This document shows positions 8,327 to 15,439 of a DNA stretch of 64,000 nucleotides, piece by piece. Position 1 is the first letter of the stretch. Every line of letters begins with the position of its first letter. The notes below the pieces were generated by a model. That model did no database searches. It was not told the DNA's origin and saw only the letters and a program-made list of their open reading frames with translations. Origin of the DNA: Candidatus Poribacteria bacterium WGA-3G (GTDB lineage: Bacteria; Poribacteria; WGA-4E; WGA-3G). The position numbers and the translations under genes were made by a program. Location of the stretch: NCBI GenBank assembly GCA_000406005.1, contig ASZN01000021.1, positions 1-64,000 of the forward strand. Direction: 5' to 3'.

Positions 8327-9098
8327 CCTTCAGAAGTGGGAAGATGCTATCAGCAACTTGCTACGCATTATTGAGAGGAGTGAACGGAAACTCGGATATT
8401 TTCAGAATAGAGTAAAACAGGCGAAATTCATGGATCGTCCGAACCAACGTAAGATTCGCACGGCTGGCGCGCAAGTTGGGGCACATTCGGCACAGTTGGA
8501 AGGACTTCGCAGTGAATTGCGGCAACTCGAACGTCTCTATAGTGGTGGTATCCACCTCCGGCAGACCACAGAGAACGAACTTCGCCAAATTTGGGGATGG
8601 ATCAACCGACCCGGCATCAGGAACCTTCTTTATACCGATCGGGTATCATTTGAAACATTCCTGAACGATTGGCGCCGTTGGGCATCCGACGCGAAAACAC
8701 TGCCACTCGCTATTGAAATCCGAACAACACGTTTCCTCATCGGGTTTATCCTTCTTAAGCGCGACGCGGACACTGTTAAGATCCGATTCGTTATCATTCG
8801 ACCGGACTATCGCGCTCGCGGCTACGGCACTGACGCACTCATTGAGACCGTCCGTTACGCGTTCGAGGTACTCGATGCTGAGCACGTGACCTTAGAAGTA
8901 TTAGACGGCAATGGACCCGCACTCACCTGCTTCGAGAATGCAGGATTCCAATATCTCAGTTACACCGAGACTGCCGGACAGGTGTACACGATGGGAATTG
9001 GGCGCAGCGAGTGGATCGGGGATAGCGTCGTAGATGAACAGAATGTTACGCCGCAATTGAGTGCCCCGCTCAAAGTGTTCTTTGATTCCGAAGAATAA
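8268..9098 (+). CDS. Coiled-coil and GNAT-acetyltransferase fusion protein
   Basis: A 276-residue protein. Residues about 1-105 are charged and predicted by eye to form coiled coil (many Glu/Arg/Gln heptad-like repeats). Residues about 120-255 resemble a GNAT acetyltransferase, with the acetyl-CoA loop FVIIRPDYRARGYGTDALIE (V..RpxxRGxGxG type) and the late ENAGFQYLSYTE segment. It may acetylate a ribosomal or translation-related partner given its position after rsgA (inference). ATG 8268 has a strong AAGGAGGGGAG site inside the rsgA coding end. A hairpin terminator follows at 9154. Confidence 0.8.
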   Translation: MNETQIREDRTETREDANADLQKWEDAISNLLRIIERSERKLGYFQNRVKQAKFMDRPNQRKIRTAGAQVGAHSAQLEGLRSELRQLERLYSGGIHLRQTTENELRQIWGWINRPGIRNLLYTDRVSFETFLNDWRRWASDAKTLPLAIEIRTTRFLIGFILLKRDADTVKIRFVIIRPDYRARGYGTDALIETVRYAFEVLDAEHVTLEVLDGNGPALTCFENAGFQYLSYTETAGQVYTMGIGRSEWIGDSVVDEQNVTPQLSAPLKVFFDSEE

Positions 9099-9153
9099 TT
9101 TTCTTGCAAAAACTGAATGGGTATTGGGTGTCCAGCGCATGGCTTGAATTGAA

Positions 9154-9191
9154 AGGGACAGAGATGACAATTCTCTGTCCCTGATTTTTTG
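9154..9191 (+). terminator. Rho-independent terminator
   Basis: AGGGACAGAG (9154-9163) pairs with CTCTGTCCCT (9173-9182), loop of 9 nt, followed by GATTTTTT. It ends the infA-rsgA-acetyltransferase operon. Confidence 0.88.
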
Positions 9192-9212
9192 CAGAATAAT
9201 TATAATCTTACC

Positions 9213-9240
9213 AAAAGTGCATCCAAAAGTGTGTTAAAAC
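9213..9240 (+). repeat. Conserved intergenic motif, copy 2
   Basis: AAAAGTGCATCCAAAAGTGT followed by GTTAAAAC lies between the terminator at 9154 and the selenoprotein gene. A TATAAT-like sequence precedes it at 9201, but no -35 box is evident. The rest of 9241-9374 shows nothing. Confidence 0.55.
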
Positions 9241-9374
9241 AATCAGACTGCATACCTTACGATCCATATCAATAGTGTTTTGAAATACAGCGCAATCCTT
9301 TTTTAACAGAATTACTGTGATGTTGGTAGACTGAACATCTTGAGTTATTACAACTATAGAAAAACAAAATATTC

Positions 9375-10928
9375 ATGGCAATGGAGAAAACTGTGATAAA
9401 TCTTTGTAATGTGCTAAAGAGTTCATCGAGTGTGCGAGTGCATGCGCATTGGCAGCCGATTTCGGATGCTACATTTAATATGCACAACGATTCACCACAA
9501 CTCGCTGAGATGTTTGATCTGTCACCGTGCCACCCTGTCAAGGAATACGGGGTGGAAGATTTCAAGGTATTTCTTCCGTCTTCAACTGTAGCCGTAGGTG
9601 ATCTATGGACACTGGATCCGAACAGAATTGTTCCTTTCCTTTATCAGTTTCACCCAGGGGCAAGGGCTGATTTAGGTAACGGTGAGGAAGGCGCTTATGC
9701 GTGCTTACGGGCATGTTCATCAGATTATGCGGAGATCACTTTCCGATTACATGCCGAGTTTACATTGGGAAATGTTGCACATCAGGAGCCGCAACAAGAA
9801 AACGCTGAAGAGGTGTCGGAACCGGAGTCCGAAGCTACGTTTATCCCATCGCAATATGTCGGACAGATGTTCGTCAATTTGAAAAGAGGAACGATTCGTG
9901 CGTTTTCGTTGGTACTACCTGCACGCAATAGCAATGTTGACATCAACGCCTGTGGTGGCGCGGATATGGTCTTTGTGCCGCGCATGGAGCTCCTCGCCAC
10001 GGATGAGACCGACCAAGATGAAATTGCGTGGGAGACAGTTATCACGGCAGAAAAAGCATGCCGTTCATTAGAATTGAAGTTTTACCCATTCGCGAAGATT
10101 GACTGGCTGCCGATCGAGAGGGCAGTTGAACGTGCGAAAGCAACGCACCGCCCGATTCATGCGATCCTTGTCTGGGGCTGCTTAGACGATGAATCTTGCT
10201 GAGCGAACGGCAAATATTTGAGGGCGGGTCCGCTCTCCGATTCAGAAGTGATAGAGACACTCAACGAGAAGTTTGTCAATACATGGGTGCTTCTCAGGGA
10301 ATTGCCAGAACTGATAAGTGGCGCGAAAGGCGAGACACCGAGCCTTGTGGCTAAAAAAATGCAACAGCATTATACCGACTCTGTGGATATTCTGGCGTTG
10401 ACTCCCGATGCGGAAGTCATTATGCATCAGCCGGAGTCGGCGCTGCCTTATAGGAAGCAGTCGCAGGCATATTTAACGGTGTTAAAGCATTCTGTAGCGG
10501 CATTTGAAGGAAGACGCACACGTGTAGGGAAAAGATCAAAATTAGATGGAAATCCGATCAGCTTGGGAACGGAATTGATGGAGATTTTGCATGTTTATGG
10601 CACGTCTAGCACCAACCCTCCAGATGACACGGTTGTTAAAATTGATACGACACCGTTTGAATCTGGTGGGATACTCCACATTGAAATACAGGTAGGTGCA
10701 GGCGAGTCGGCAGGGACGTTTGAGTTGTTTCATGACGACACCGAACTTTCCTCAAAAGGGGGTGCTGATGAAGCCCTTGATGGTGCATGGAATATTTCAC
10801 CCGGTAGTATCGGACACATTTTTCACAATTTCAGACGAGGTCGGCATTTCAAATTGGTCGCTACGGGTGCCGACGCTCAAAAAGCCACTGCTTTTTTGGC
10901 ACGTGTTTCTGTTGTTTCGGATTATTAG
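9375..10928 (+). CDS. Selenoprotein N (SelN/SEPN1) homologue with Sec at in-frame TGA
   Basis: The frame runs from ATG 9375 to TAA 10928 with one in-frame TGA at 10200-10202, giving 517 residues if that TGA is selenocysteine (Sec 276). The context around it, GCLDDESC-Sec-ANG, matches the vertebrate SELENON active site (ALDDQSC-Sec-G). Homology extends on both sides: RLHAEF, VPRMELLAT, FYPFAKIDWLP and ERAKATHRPIHAILVWG before the TGA, and LNEKFVNTWVLLRELPEL after it. Vertebrate SELENON is an ER calcium-linked thiol-redox protein of about 590 residues; the bacterial role is unknown. No clear ribosome site precedes ATG 9375 (ATG 9381 also possible). A bacterial SECIS-like hairpin follows the TGA. 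Sec machinery genes are not in this window. Confidence 0.88.
10220..10237 (+). promoter_or_regulatory. Bacterial SECIS-like hairpin
   Basis: GAGGGCG (10220-10226) pairs with CGCTCTC (10231-10237) over 7 bp including one G-U, with a 4-nt loop GGTC (10227-10230). The loop begins 24 nt after the UGA and opens with G, matching the described bacterial SECIS pattern (small apical loop with an early G, about 16-37 nt after the UGA). It lies within the selN coding sequence. Confidence 0.8.
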
Positions 10929-11023
10929 GACTTAACGTGAGTTTGATAAAAGCAGAAGGACTATGTCAGTAAAAACGTTTTGTATTTGCTGAAAAGCGAA
11001 GGACTGATAGAAGGAAAAGTTTG

Positions 11024-11323
11024 ATGCTAACAACACTCATTCATCAAGAACTACTTGACAACCTGATGACGTTCCGCTTCGCCGCAGCAGTCTTTATCAC
11101 ACTGTTGCTTGTGGTTACAAATACCGCTGTGCTTATTAAGGACTATGAGCGACGCTTGGCAGGCTACAACGATGCTGTTAAAATGCATCAACGCCAACTC
11201 CAAGAGACAAAAACCTATTCGGCAGGTGAAGTGTATGTTGATCGTCCACCTAACCCGTTAAGCATTTTCAATGTCGGATTCGATGAGCAACTTGAAAACA
11301 AGATTGAGGAGTTATTGACATGA
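11024..11323 (+). pseudogene. Truncated ABC-2-type permease N-terminal remnant
   Basis: A 99-residue product from ATG 11024 (SD AAGGA about 9 nt upstream). It has one membrane helix (about residues 17-37) after the motif LTTLIHQELLDNLMTFRF, then a periplasmic-looking stretch with ETKTYSAGEVYVDRPPNPLS. From memory this is the beginning of long ABC-2 permease-type proteins that normally continue for several hundred residues with further helices; here it stops after PPNPLSIFNVGFDEQLENK. The stop overlaps the next gene's ATG (ATGA), so translation is coupled to the WD40 gene. It may be a remnant that now acts as a small membrane protein. Confidence 0.55.
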
Positions 11324-13236
11324 AAACAGGACTATTTTTTCCGGTTATGCTTATCCTCTTATTAACCGCCGCTCTCTTTCTCCCGAGCAGCCCTGCACAA
11401 GATTACACCCGATGGCAACTGCCTGAAGGCGCGATCGCGCGTTTTGGGAAGGGTATGCTCACCGAGTTCGTCTATTTGCCGGATGGTCATCGCCTCACCG
11501 TTTTGAGTTCGATCGGCACCTGGATATACGATGTCCGCACGGGTGAAGCACTGGATCTCATCACAGAACCGTTCACTGAAGATATGCGGCTCAGCCCCGA
11601 TGGAAAGACACTTGCTGCTGCAACGGACGGCAGCGTTTATTTATGGGACCTGCAGACTAAGAAATTGAAAAATGTTCTTGTAGGGGACACACATAGGATC
11701 GGTTCATTAACATTCAGCCCTACTGGAGAAACAGTCGCAGGCGGCACTTGGAACAATGCGATTCAACTGTGGGATATGCACACCGGTAAGTTGTTAAAGA
11801 CCCTTATAGGACACACAGACCTTAACACAAGGTCTATGACTATTCGCTTTATCGCGTATTCGGACGATGGAAAGAGATTGGCGAGTGTCGGTTGGGAAGA
11901 CAGAACAACGATTCGTATTTGGGATGTGGAGACTGGACAACTCCGGCAGACGATCACTGAGCTTCCGAAACATATCTATAGTGTCGCATACTCGCCTGAT
12001 AGTCAGTCCCTGGTGGGTGGCGGTAGCGATTCCAATATTTATCTTTGGGATGCTGGCACTGGAGAACGCCTAAAAACACTCGTTGGACATACAGCTGGCG
12101 TTGGTTCTGTGACCTACTCGCGAGATGGCACGACACTTGTGAGCGGGAGTTGGGATAAAACAATCCGCTTTTGGAACGCTAGCACCGGTGAACTCTTGAA
12201 AACCCTTATCGGACATACGGAGGGTGGTGTTGCTGTAATGTACGCACCAGATGAAAAAACCGTTGCCAGTATGAGTTACTATGGCGGAACGATTCGTATT
12301 TGGGATGTGGGAACAGCCAAACTCTTGAAGACGATCACCGGACATACCGGCTCTTTTGGGAGATCAGTGGCGTTTTCACCGGATGGTCAGATGCTTGCGT
12401 ATAATGGGATGCCGGATAATACTATTCCGCTGCGCGATGTACAGAGTGGACAGCTTCTGAAAATCCTCACTGGGCATACAGATACTGTTAATTCGGTGCG
12501 GTTCTCACCAGATAGCAGCGTGCTTGCGAGTGGGGGTTGGGATGGTAGTATCCGTTTATGGGATGTGGCGACTGGGCAGCTCCAAAAAACTATCACCGGA
12601 CATGAGAAGGGTGTCCCTTCTATCAACTATTCACCGGACGGTGCAACCCTTATGAGTGGAAGTTGGGATAATACAATCCGTTTCTGGGATGTTGGGACGG
12701 GTAAACACTTAAAAACCATAGTAGGGAACATCGCACAACTGGATGCGATCCAAGGTGTTAGGGCTATTGCCTTGAGTCCGGATGGGGGAACGATTGCCAG
12801 TGCAACGGATGAAAAAGTGATTCGGTTATGGGACGTGCACACCGGTAAACTCAAAGACTCCCTTGTTGGACACACGAACGAGGTTGCTGCTGTCGCATTT
12901 TCTCCAAGTGGAGCCGTGCTTGCAAGTGGTAGTGACGATGCCACAGTGCGTTTATCGGATGTGGAAACAGGTAAACTGCTGAATACCTTCAAAGAGCCTA
13001 CAAGAAGCAGTGTTTTATCCGTTGCCTTTAGTCCAGATGGACGTATACTTGCGAGTGGATGTTCTGGCGTGATTCGGTTGCGGGACACATCCACTAAGCG
13101 AAACACAGTGACCCTCACTGGACATACGACTTGGGTCCGGGCGTTAGCGTTCAGCCCTGATGGACACATACTTGCCAGTATAGACGAAAGTGGTGTGGTT
13201 ATGCTATGGGATATGAACCAGGTTCGATGGCAATAG
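11320..13236 (+). CDS. Secreted WD40-repeat protein, 14 repeats
   Basis: A 638-residue protein with an N-terminal signal peptide (about residues 1-26, ending near SSPAQ) and no catalytic domain. I count 14 WD repeats with typical LASGSWDxTIRxWDVxTG and GHTxxVxSVxFSPDG cores, which would fold into two seven-bladed propellers. Such proteins act as binding platforms outside the cytoplasm; partners are unknown. It overlaps the truncated permease remnant by 4 nt and has GAGGAG 9 nt before ATG 11320. WD40 proteins are common in Poribacteria. Repeat-to-repeat similarity could complicate assembly. Confidence 0.88.
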   Translation: MKTGLFFPVMLILLLTAALFLPSSPAQDYTRWQLPEGAIARFGKGMLTEFVYLPDGHRLTVLSSIGTWIYDVRTGEALDLITEPFTEDMRLSPDGKTLAAATDGSVYLWDLQTKKLKNVLVGDTHRIGSLTFSPTGETVAGGTWNNAIQLWDMHTGKLLKTLIGHTDLNTRSMTIRFIAYSDDGKRLASVGWEDRTTIRIWDVETGQLRQTITELPKHIYSVAYSPDSQSLVGGGSDSNIYLWDAGTGERLKTLVGHTAGVGSVTYSRDGTTLVSGSWDKTIRFWNASTGELLKTLIGHTEGGVAVMYAPDEKTVASMSYYGGTIRIWDVGTAKLLKTITGHTGSFGRSVAFSPDGQMLAYNGMPDNTIPLRDVQSGQLLKILTGHTDTVNSVRFSPDSSVLASGGWDGSIRLWDVATGQLQKTITGHEKGVPSINYSPDGATLMSGSWDNTIRFWDVGTGKHLKTIVGNIAQLDAIQGVRAIALSPDGGTIASATDEKVIRLWDVHTGKLKDSLVGHTNEVAAVAFSPSGAVLASGSDDATVRLSDVETGKLLNTFKEPTRSSVLSVAFSPDGRILASGCSGVIRLRDTSTKRNTVTLTGHTTWVRALAFSPDGHILASIDESGVVMLWDMNQVRWQ

Positions 13237-13312
13237 CAATTTGCAAAGCGGATTCGCATCGCTTTCCACCCCAAAAAAATAATTTTTTCATTTTTTTTTC
13301 GCGAAAACGTGC

Positions 13313-13340
13313 AAAAGTGCATCCGAAAATGTGTTTAAGC
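13313..13340 (+). repeat. Conserved intergenic motif, copy 3
   Basis: AAAAGTGCATCCGAAAATGT followed by GTTTAAGC. It lies 77 nt after the WD40 stop and 79 nt before the leader ORF at 13419. It matches the motifs at 6953 and 9213. Confidence 0.55.
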
Positions 13341-13418
13341 GAATCATTGTCATTTTTTAATGGCGATGGTATCCTAATACCGCTTTATCGCGGTAGAAAG
13401 AAAAAGGAGGAAATTGTT

Positions 13419-13451
13419 ATGTTAGCAAACCAGAGGAGGTGTGACACTTAG
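13419..13451 (+). CDS. Possible 10-codon leader peptide
   Basis: ATG TTA GCA AAC CAG AGG AGG TGT GAC ACT TAG, preceded by AAAAAGGAGG at ideal spacing. The coded peptide is MLANQRRCDT. Its stop lies inside the first of two tandem palindromes. The site has good initiation signals but such a short ORF could also be chance; a leader or attenuation role is inference. Confidence 0.35.
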   Translation: MLANQRRCDT

Positions 13452-13487
13452 TGTTACACCCTTGTGGTGTGACACTTAGTGTCGCAC
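13438..13487 (+). repeat. Tandem palindromic GGTGTGACACTTAGTGT repeats
   Basis: Two copies, 13438-13460 and 13466-13487, of GGTGTGACACTTAGTGT plus TACACC or CGCAC. The first is a near-perfect 11-bp hairpin; the second has one mismatch. They overlap the end of the small leader ORF and precede a terminator. Confidence 0.65.
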
Positions 13488-13497
13488 TCTTTGGAAA

Positions 13498-13533
13498 GGG
13501 ACGGAGGGTTTATATCCCTCTGTCCCCCATTTT
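13498..13533 (+). terminator. Terminator-like hairpin
   Basis: GGGACGGAGGG (13498-13508) pairs with CCCTCTGTCCC (13516-13526) with one G-U pair, loop TTTATAT, then CCATTTTAG. It closes the 13.4-kb leader region. Confidence 0.65.
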
Positions 13534-13680
13534 AGTAGTTATCTTTTGAGATCGGATGGCAATCCTGATGCCAGATTTTTATGGCATGTTTTTGTCTTTT
13601 TTGATATAATGGAATCTGCAAGCGGTCGTCGATGTTGCTGCCCTTGCACTGTTCAAAACTACAACCACAAATAAGGAGGA

Positions 13681-13832
13681 GGTACCTATCATGTTAATAC
13701 TCAGTTTCAGCCACGCTATATTTCATCCGAACCGATCCGGTTCGAGGCGATGGTGCCTCTGTTCATTCTCAACAGTTTGATTGAAAATGGCATAGGCGCG
13801 ATCGCCCTATATTTGAGGGAGTTGCTCTATCT
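13681..13832 (+). pseudogene. Possible frameshifted small ORF before the sigma-like gene
   Basis: A strong AAGGAGGAGG site sits about 10 nt before ATG 13691, yet the frame from that ATG stops after 29 codons. The frame shifted by one base reads QFQPRYISSEPIRFEAM, then VPLFILNSLIENGIGA and ALYLRELLYL, which looks like real protein. One added base near TTAATA would fuse the two. It is therefore either a decayed gene, a sequencing error or a coincidence. The shifted frame runs on into the next gene's territory in another frame. No family recognised. Confidence 0.3.
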
Positions 13833-14207
13833 ATGCCCAAATTTAATGCAGATTTTTGGGAGATTCCGGTACCACCAGAATTTTTTGACCAGCTCACTAC
13901 CGAAGACGACTTCTGGTATCGAGCCCCTGATGACGAATATATGGAGGCACAGCGTGCCAAGCGGCAGGCAGTCTTGGAACAGGTTCGTCAGATTATCGCG
14001 AAGGAGTTAACGGAACGTCAAACCGAGTGTATCCAACTTTACTTTTATAAAGGTAAAACGCAAGAAGAGATTGGGAATATCCTCGGGATTTCTCGACGTG
14101 TTGTGAGCCAACACCTATTTGGTGTCACCCGAAACGGGAAACAGATAGGTGGCGCGATAAACAAGATCCGAAAGGTATGTCGAAAATTAGGAATAGAATT
14201 TCCGTAG
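13833..14207 (+). CDS. Sigma-70 region 4-like HTH protein
   Basis: A 124-residue protein. Residues about 50-120 form a helix-turn-helix with the sigma-70 region-4 type sequence LTERQTECIQLYFYKGKTQE, then EIGNILGISRRVVSQHL. Upstream is an acidic, aromatic-rich region (FWEIPVPPEFF). It lacks region 2, so it is not a complete sigma factor; it could be a DNA-binding regulator or phage-derived activator. Start ATG 13833 has GGGAG about 11 nt upstream. It is convergent with the OmpR-type regulator, sharing an intervening hairpin. Confidence 0.65.
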   Translation: MPKFNADFWEIPVPPEFFDQLTTEDDFWYRAPDDEYMEAQRAKRQAVLEQVRQIIAKELTERQTECIQLYFYKGKTQEEIGNILGISRRVVSQHLFGVTRNGKQIGGAINKIRKVCRKLGIEFP

Positions 14208-14251
14208 GTGTCGGAACAGAATCTATATTTAAATGCTACACGTGCAATTCA

Positions 14252-14286
14252 AAGCGAGAGGCAACCTTCAAGGCGACCTCTCGCTT
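14252..14286. terminator. Hairpin between convergent genes
   Basis: AAGCGAGAGG (14252-14261) pairs with CCTCTCGCTT (14277-14286) around a 15-nt loop. There is a short A-run on one side and no long T-run, so bidirectional terminator function is likely but modest. Confidence 0.6.
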
Positions 14287-14328
14287 GGAAGCACTCTAAA
14301 CACTAAATAATCCTGTCGGTAAGGGTGC

Positions 14329-15021
14329 TTAACCGATTTCCTTGAACCGATAGCCGACCCCGTGTACCGTCTCAATATGCTGACCGAATTCGCCGAGTTT
14401 GCGACGTAGGCGGCTGACATGCGTATCCACCGTCCGGTCAATCCCGTAATACTCCTGCCCCCAGATCACATCCATCAGAATATCACGTGTAAAGACGCGT
14501 CCGGGTGAACGTGCGAATAGGGTGATTAATTTAAACTCGGTGGCAGTCAAATCTATTGGACCGTTCTCTGTGAGTACCTGATGTTTGTCGAGATCAATGA
14601 TGAGGCCGTGTGTTTCAATCTGTTCTGTATTTTCTGTCTGATTACCGGCTTGGAGACGGCGTAGCACGGCAGCCACGCGTAACACGACTTCTCTTGGACT
14701 GAACGGTTTTGTGATATAATCGTCAGCACCGAGTTCTAATCCAGCAACTCTATCCTTTTCTGCGGTTTTCGCGGTTACCATTACGACCGGAATATTTTGG
14801 GTTCTTGGATCGTTTTTTAGTAAGCGGCAGACGATCATACCGTCTACTTCTGGGAGCATGAGATCGAGTATAATGAGGTCCGGCGGTTTTTCAACAGCCC
14901 GGTGCAGTGCATCTGCACCGTTACGGACGTAATCCGTGTCAAAACCGGCTTCTTGTAAGTTGTATCGCAGTAAATCCACGATATCACGTTCGTCTTCAAC
15001 AATTAGAATCTTTGCATCCAT
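14329..15021 (-). CDS. OmpR/PhoB-family response regulator
   Basis: A two-component regulator of 230 residues. The receiver domain (about 1-120) has the acidic pocket IVEDE, phospho-acceptor Asp in LIILDLMLPEVDG, conserved Thr in VMVTAK and Lys in DYITKPFS. The C-terminal winged-helix (about 135-228) has LTATEFKLITLFARSPGRVF and the RLRRKL recognition-helix region. Phosphorylated members bind direct-repeat operators. No histidine kinase gene is adjacent in the window. ATG 15021 has AAGGA upstream. Most similar in layout to PhoB, but I do not assign that role. Confidence 0.9.
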   Translation of the reverse strand: MDAKILIVEDERDIVDLLRYNLQEAGFDTDYVRNGADALHRAVEKPPDLIILDLMLPEVDGMIVCRLLKNDPRTQNIPVVMVTAKTAEKDRVAGLELGADDYITKPFSPREVVLRVAAVLRRLQAGNQTENTEQIETHGLIIDLDKHQVLTENGPIDLTATEFKLITLFARSPGRVFTRDILMDVIWGQEYYGIDRTVDTHVSRLRRKLGEFGQHIETVHGVGYRFKEIG

Positions 15022-15439
15022 TTAAAACATCCTTAGGGTCAATTTTTGATACCGAGTACTATTTTAACAAATGACGCGGGTATTGTCAATTTATTGGGAC
15101 AAAAATCGCAGCTTTTTCTCTGTGCTATCTGAATGTCCCAGATCGGAAAGGAAAAAACAGTGAAAATAATCTGAGGATGTGCTATCATTTATTATAGTCT
15201 TCTATGTTTGGGTTAGTTTTTTCACTGGAACCGATTGGTGCGGTTTTTGAATATACGCTACGGGACTCAAGATGTTTTTGAAGTTTTCAAGGTTTCCGCG
15301 TAAAATCCGGTTCGGTTAGAAACCGAACCTACCGGCTCTGGGCCTGAGGCGGTTTTTGAATACACCAGATCGAGAAAAAACACGAACCCCGATATTTTCT
15401 TAATTGCCGTAAAACGGAAAGAGGTGACGACCCATTAAA
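15022..15439. other. Intergenic region with palindrome and direct repeat
   Basis: Between the divergent regulator and peptidase. It holds a hairpin of GGTTCGGTT (15309-15317) and AACCGAACC (15321-15329) and a direct repeat GCGGTTTTTGAATA at 15240-15253 and 15349-15362 that brackets the palindrome. I see no tRNA or clear promoter. Confidence 0.6.

Noticed and set aside
10218..10928. Separate downstream gene starting at TTG 10218
   Set aside because: It is in frame with the upstream part, lacks a ribosome site, and continues the SelN homology through the TGA.
12627..13322. Long minus-strand open frame opposite the WD40 gene
   Set aside because: Mirror of the repeated coding sequence; no ribosome site or protein-like motif, and the plus frame has a clear WD40 signature.
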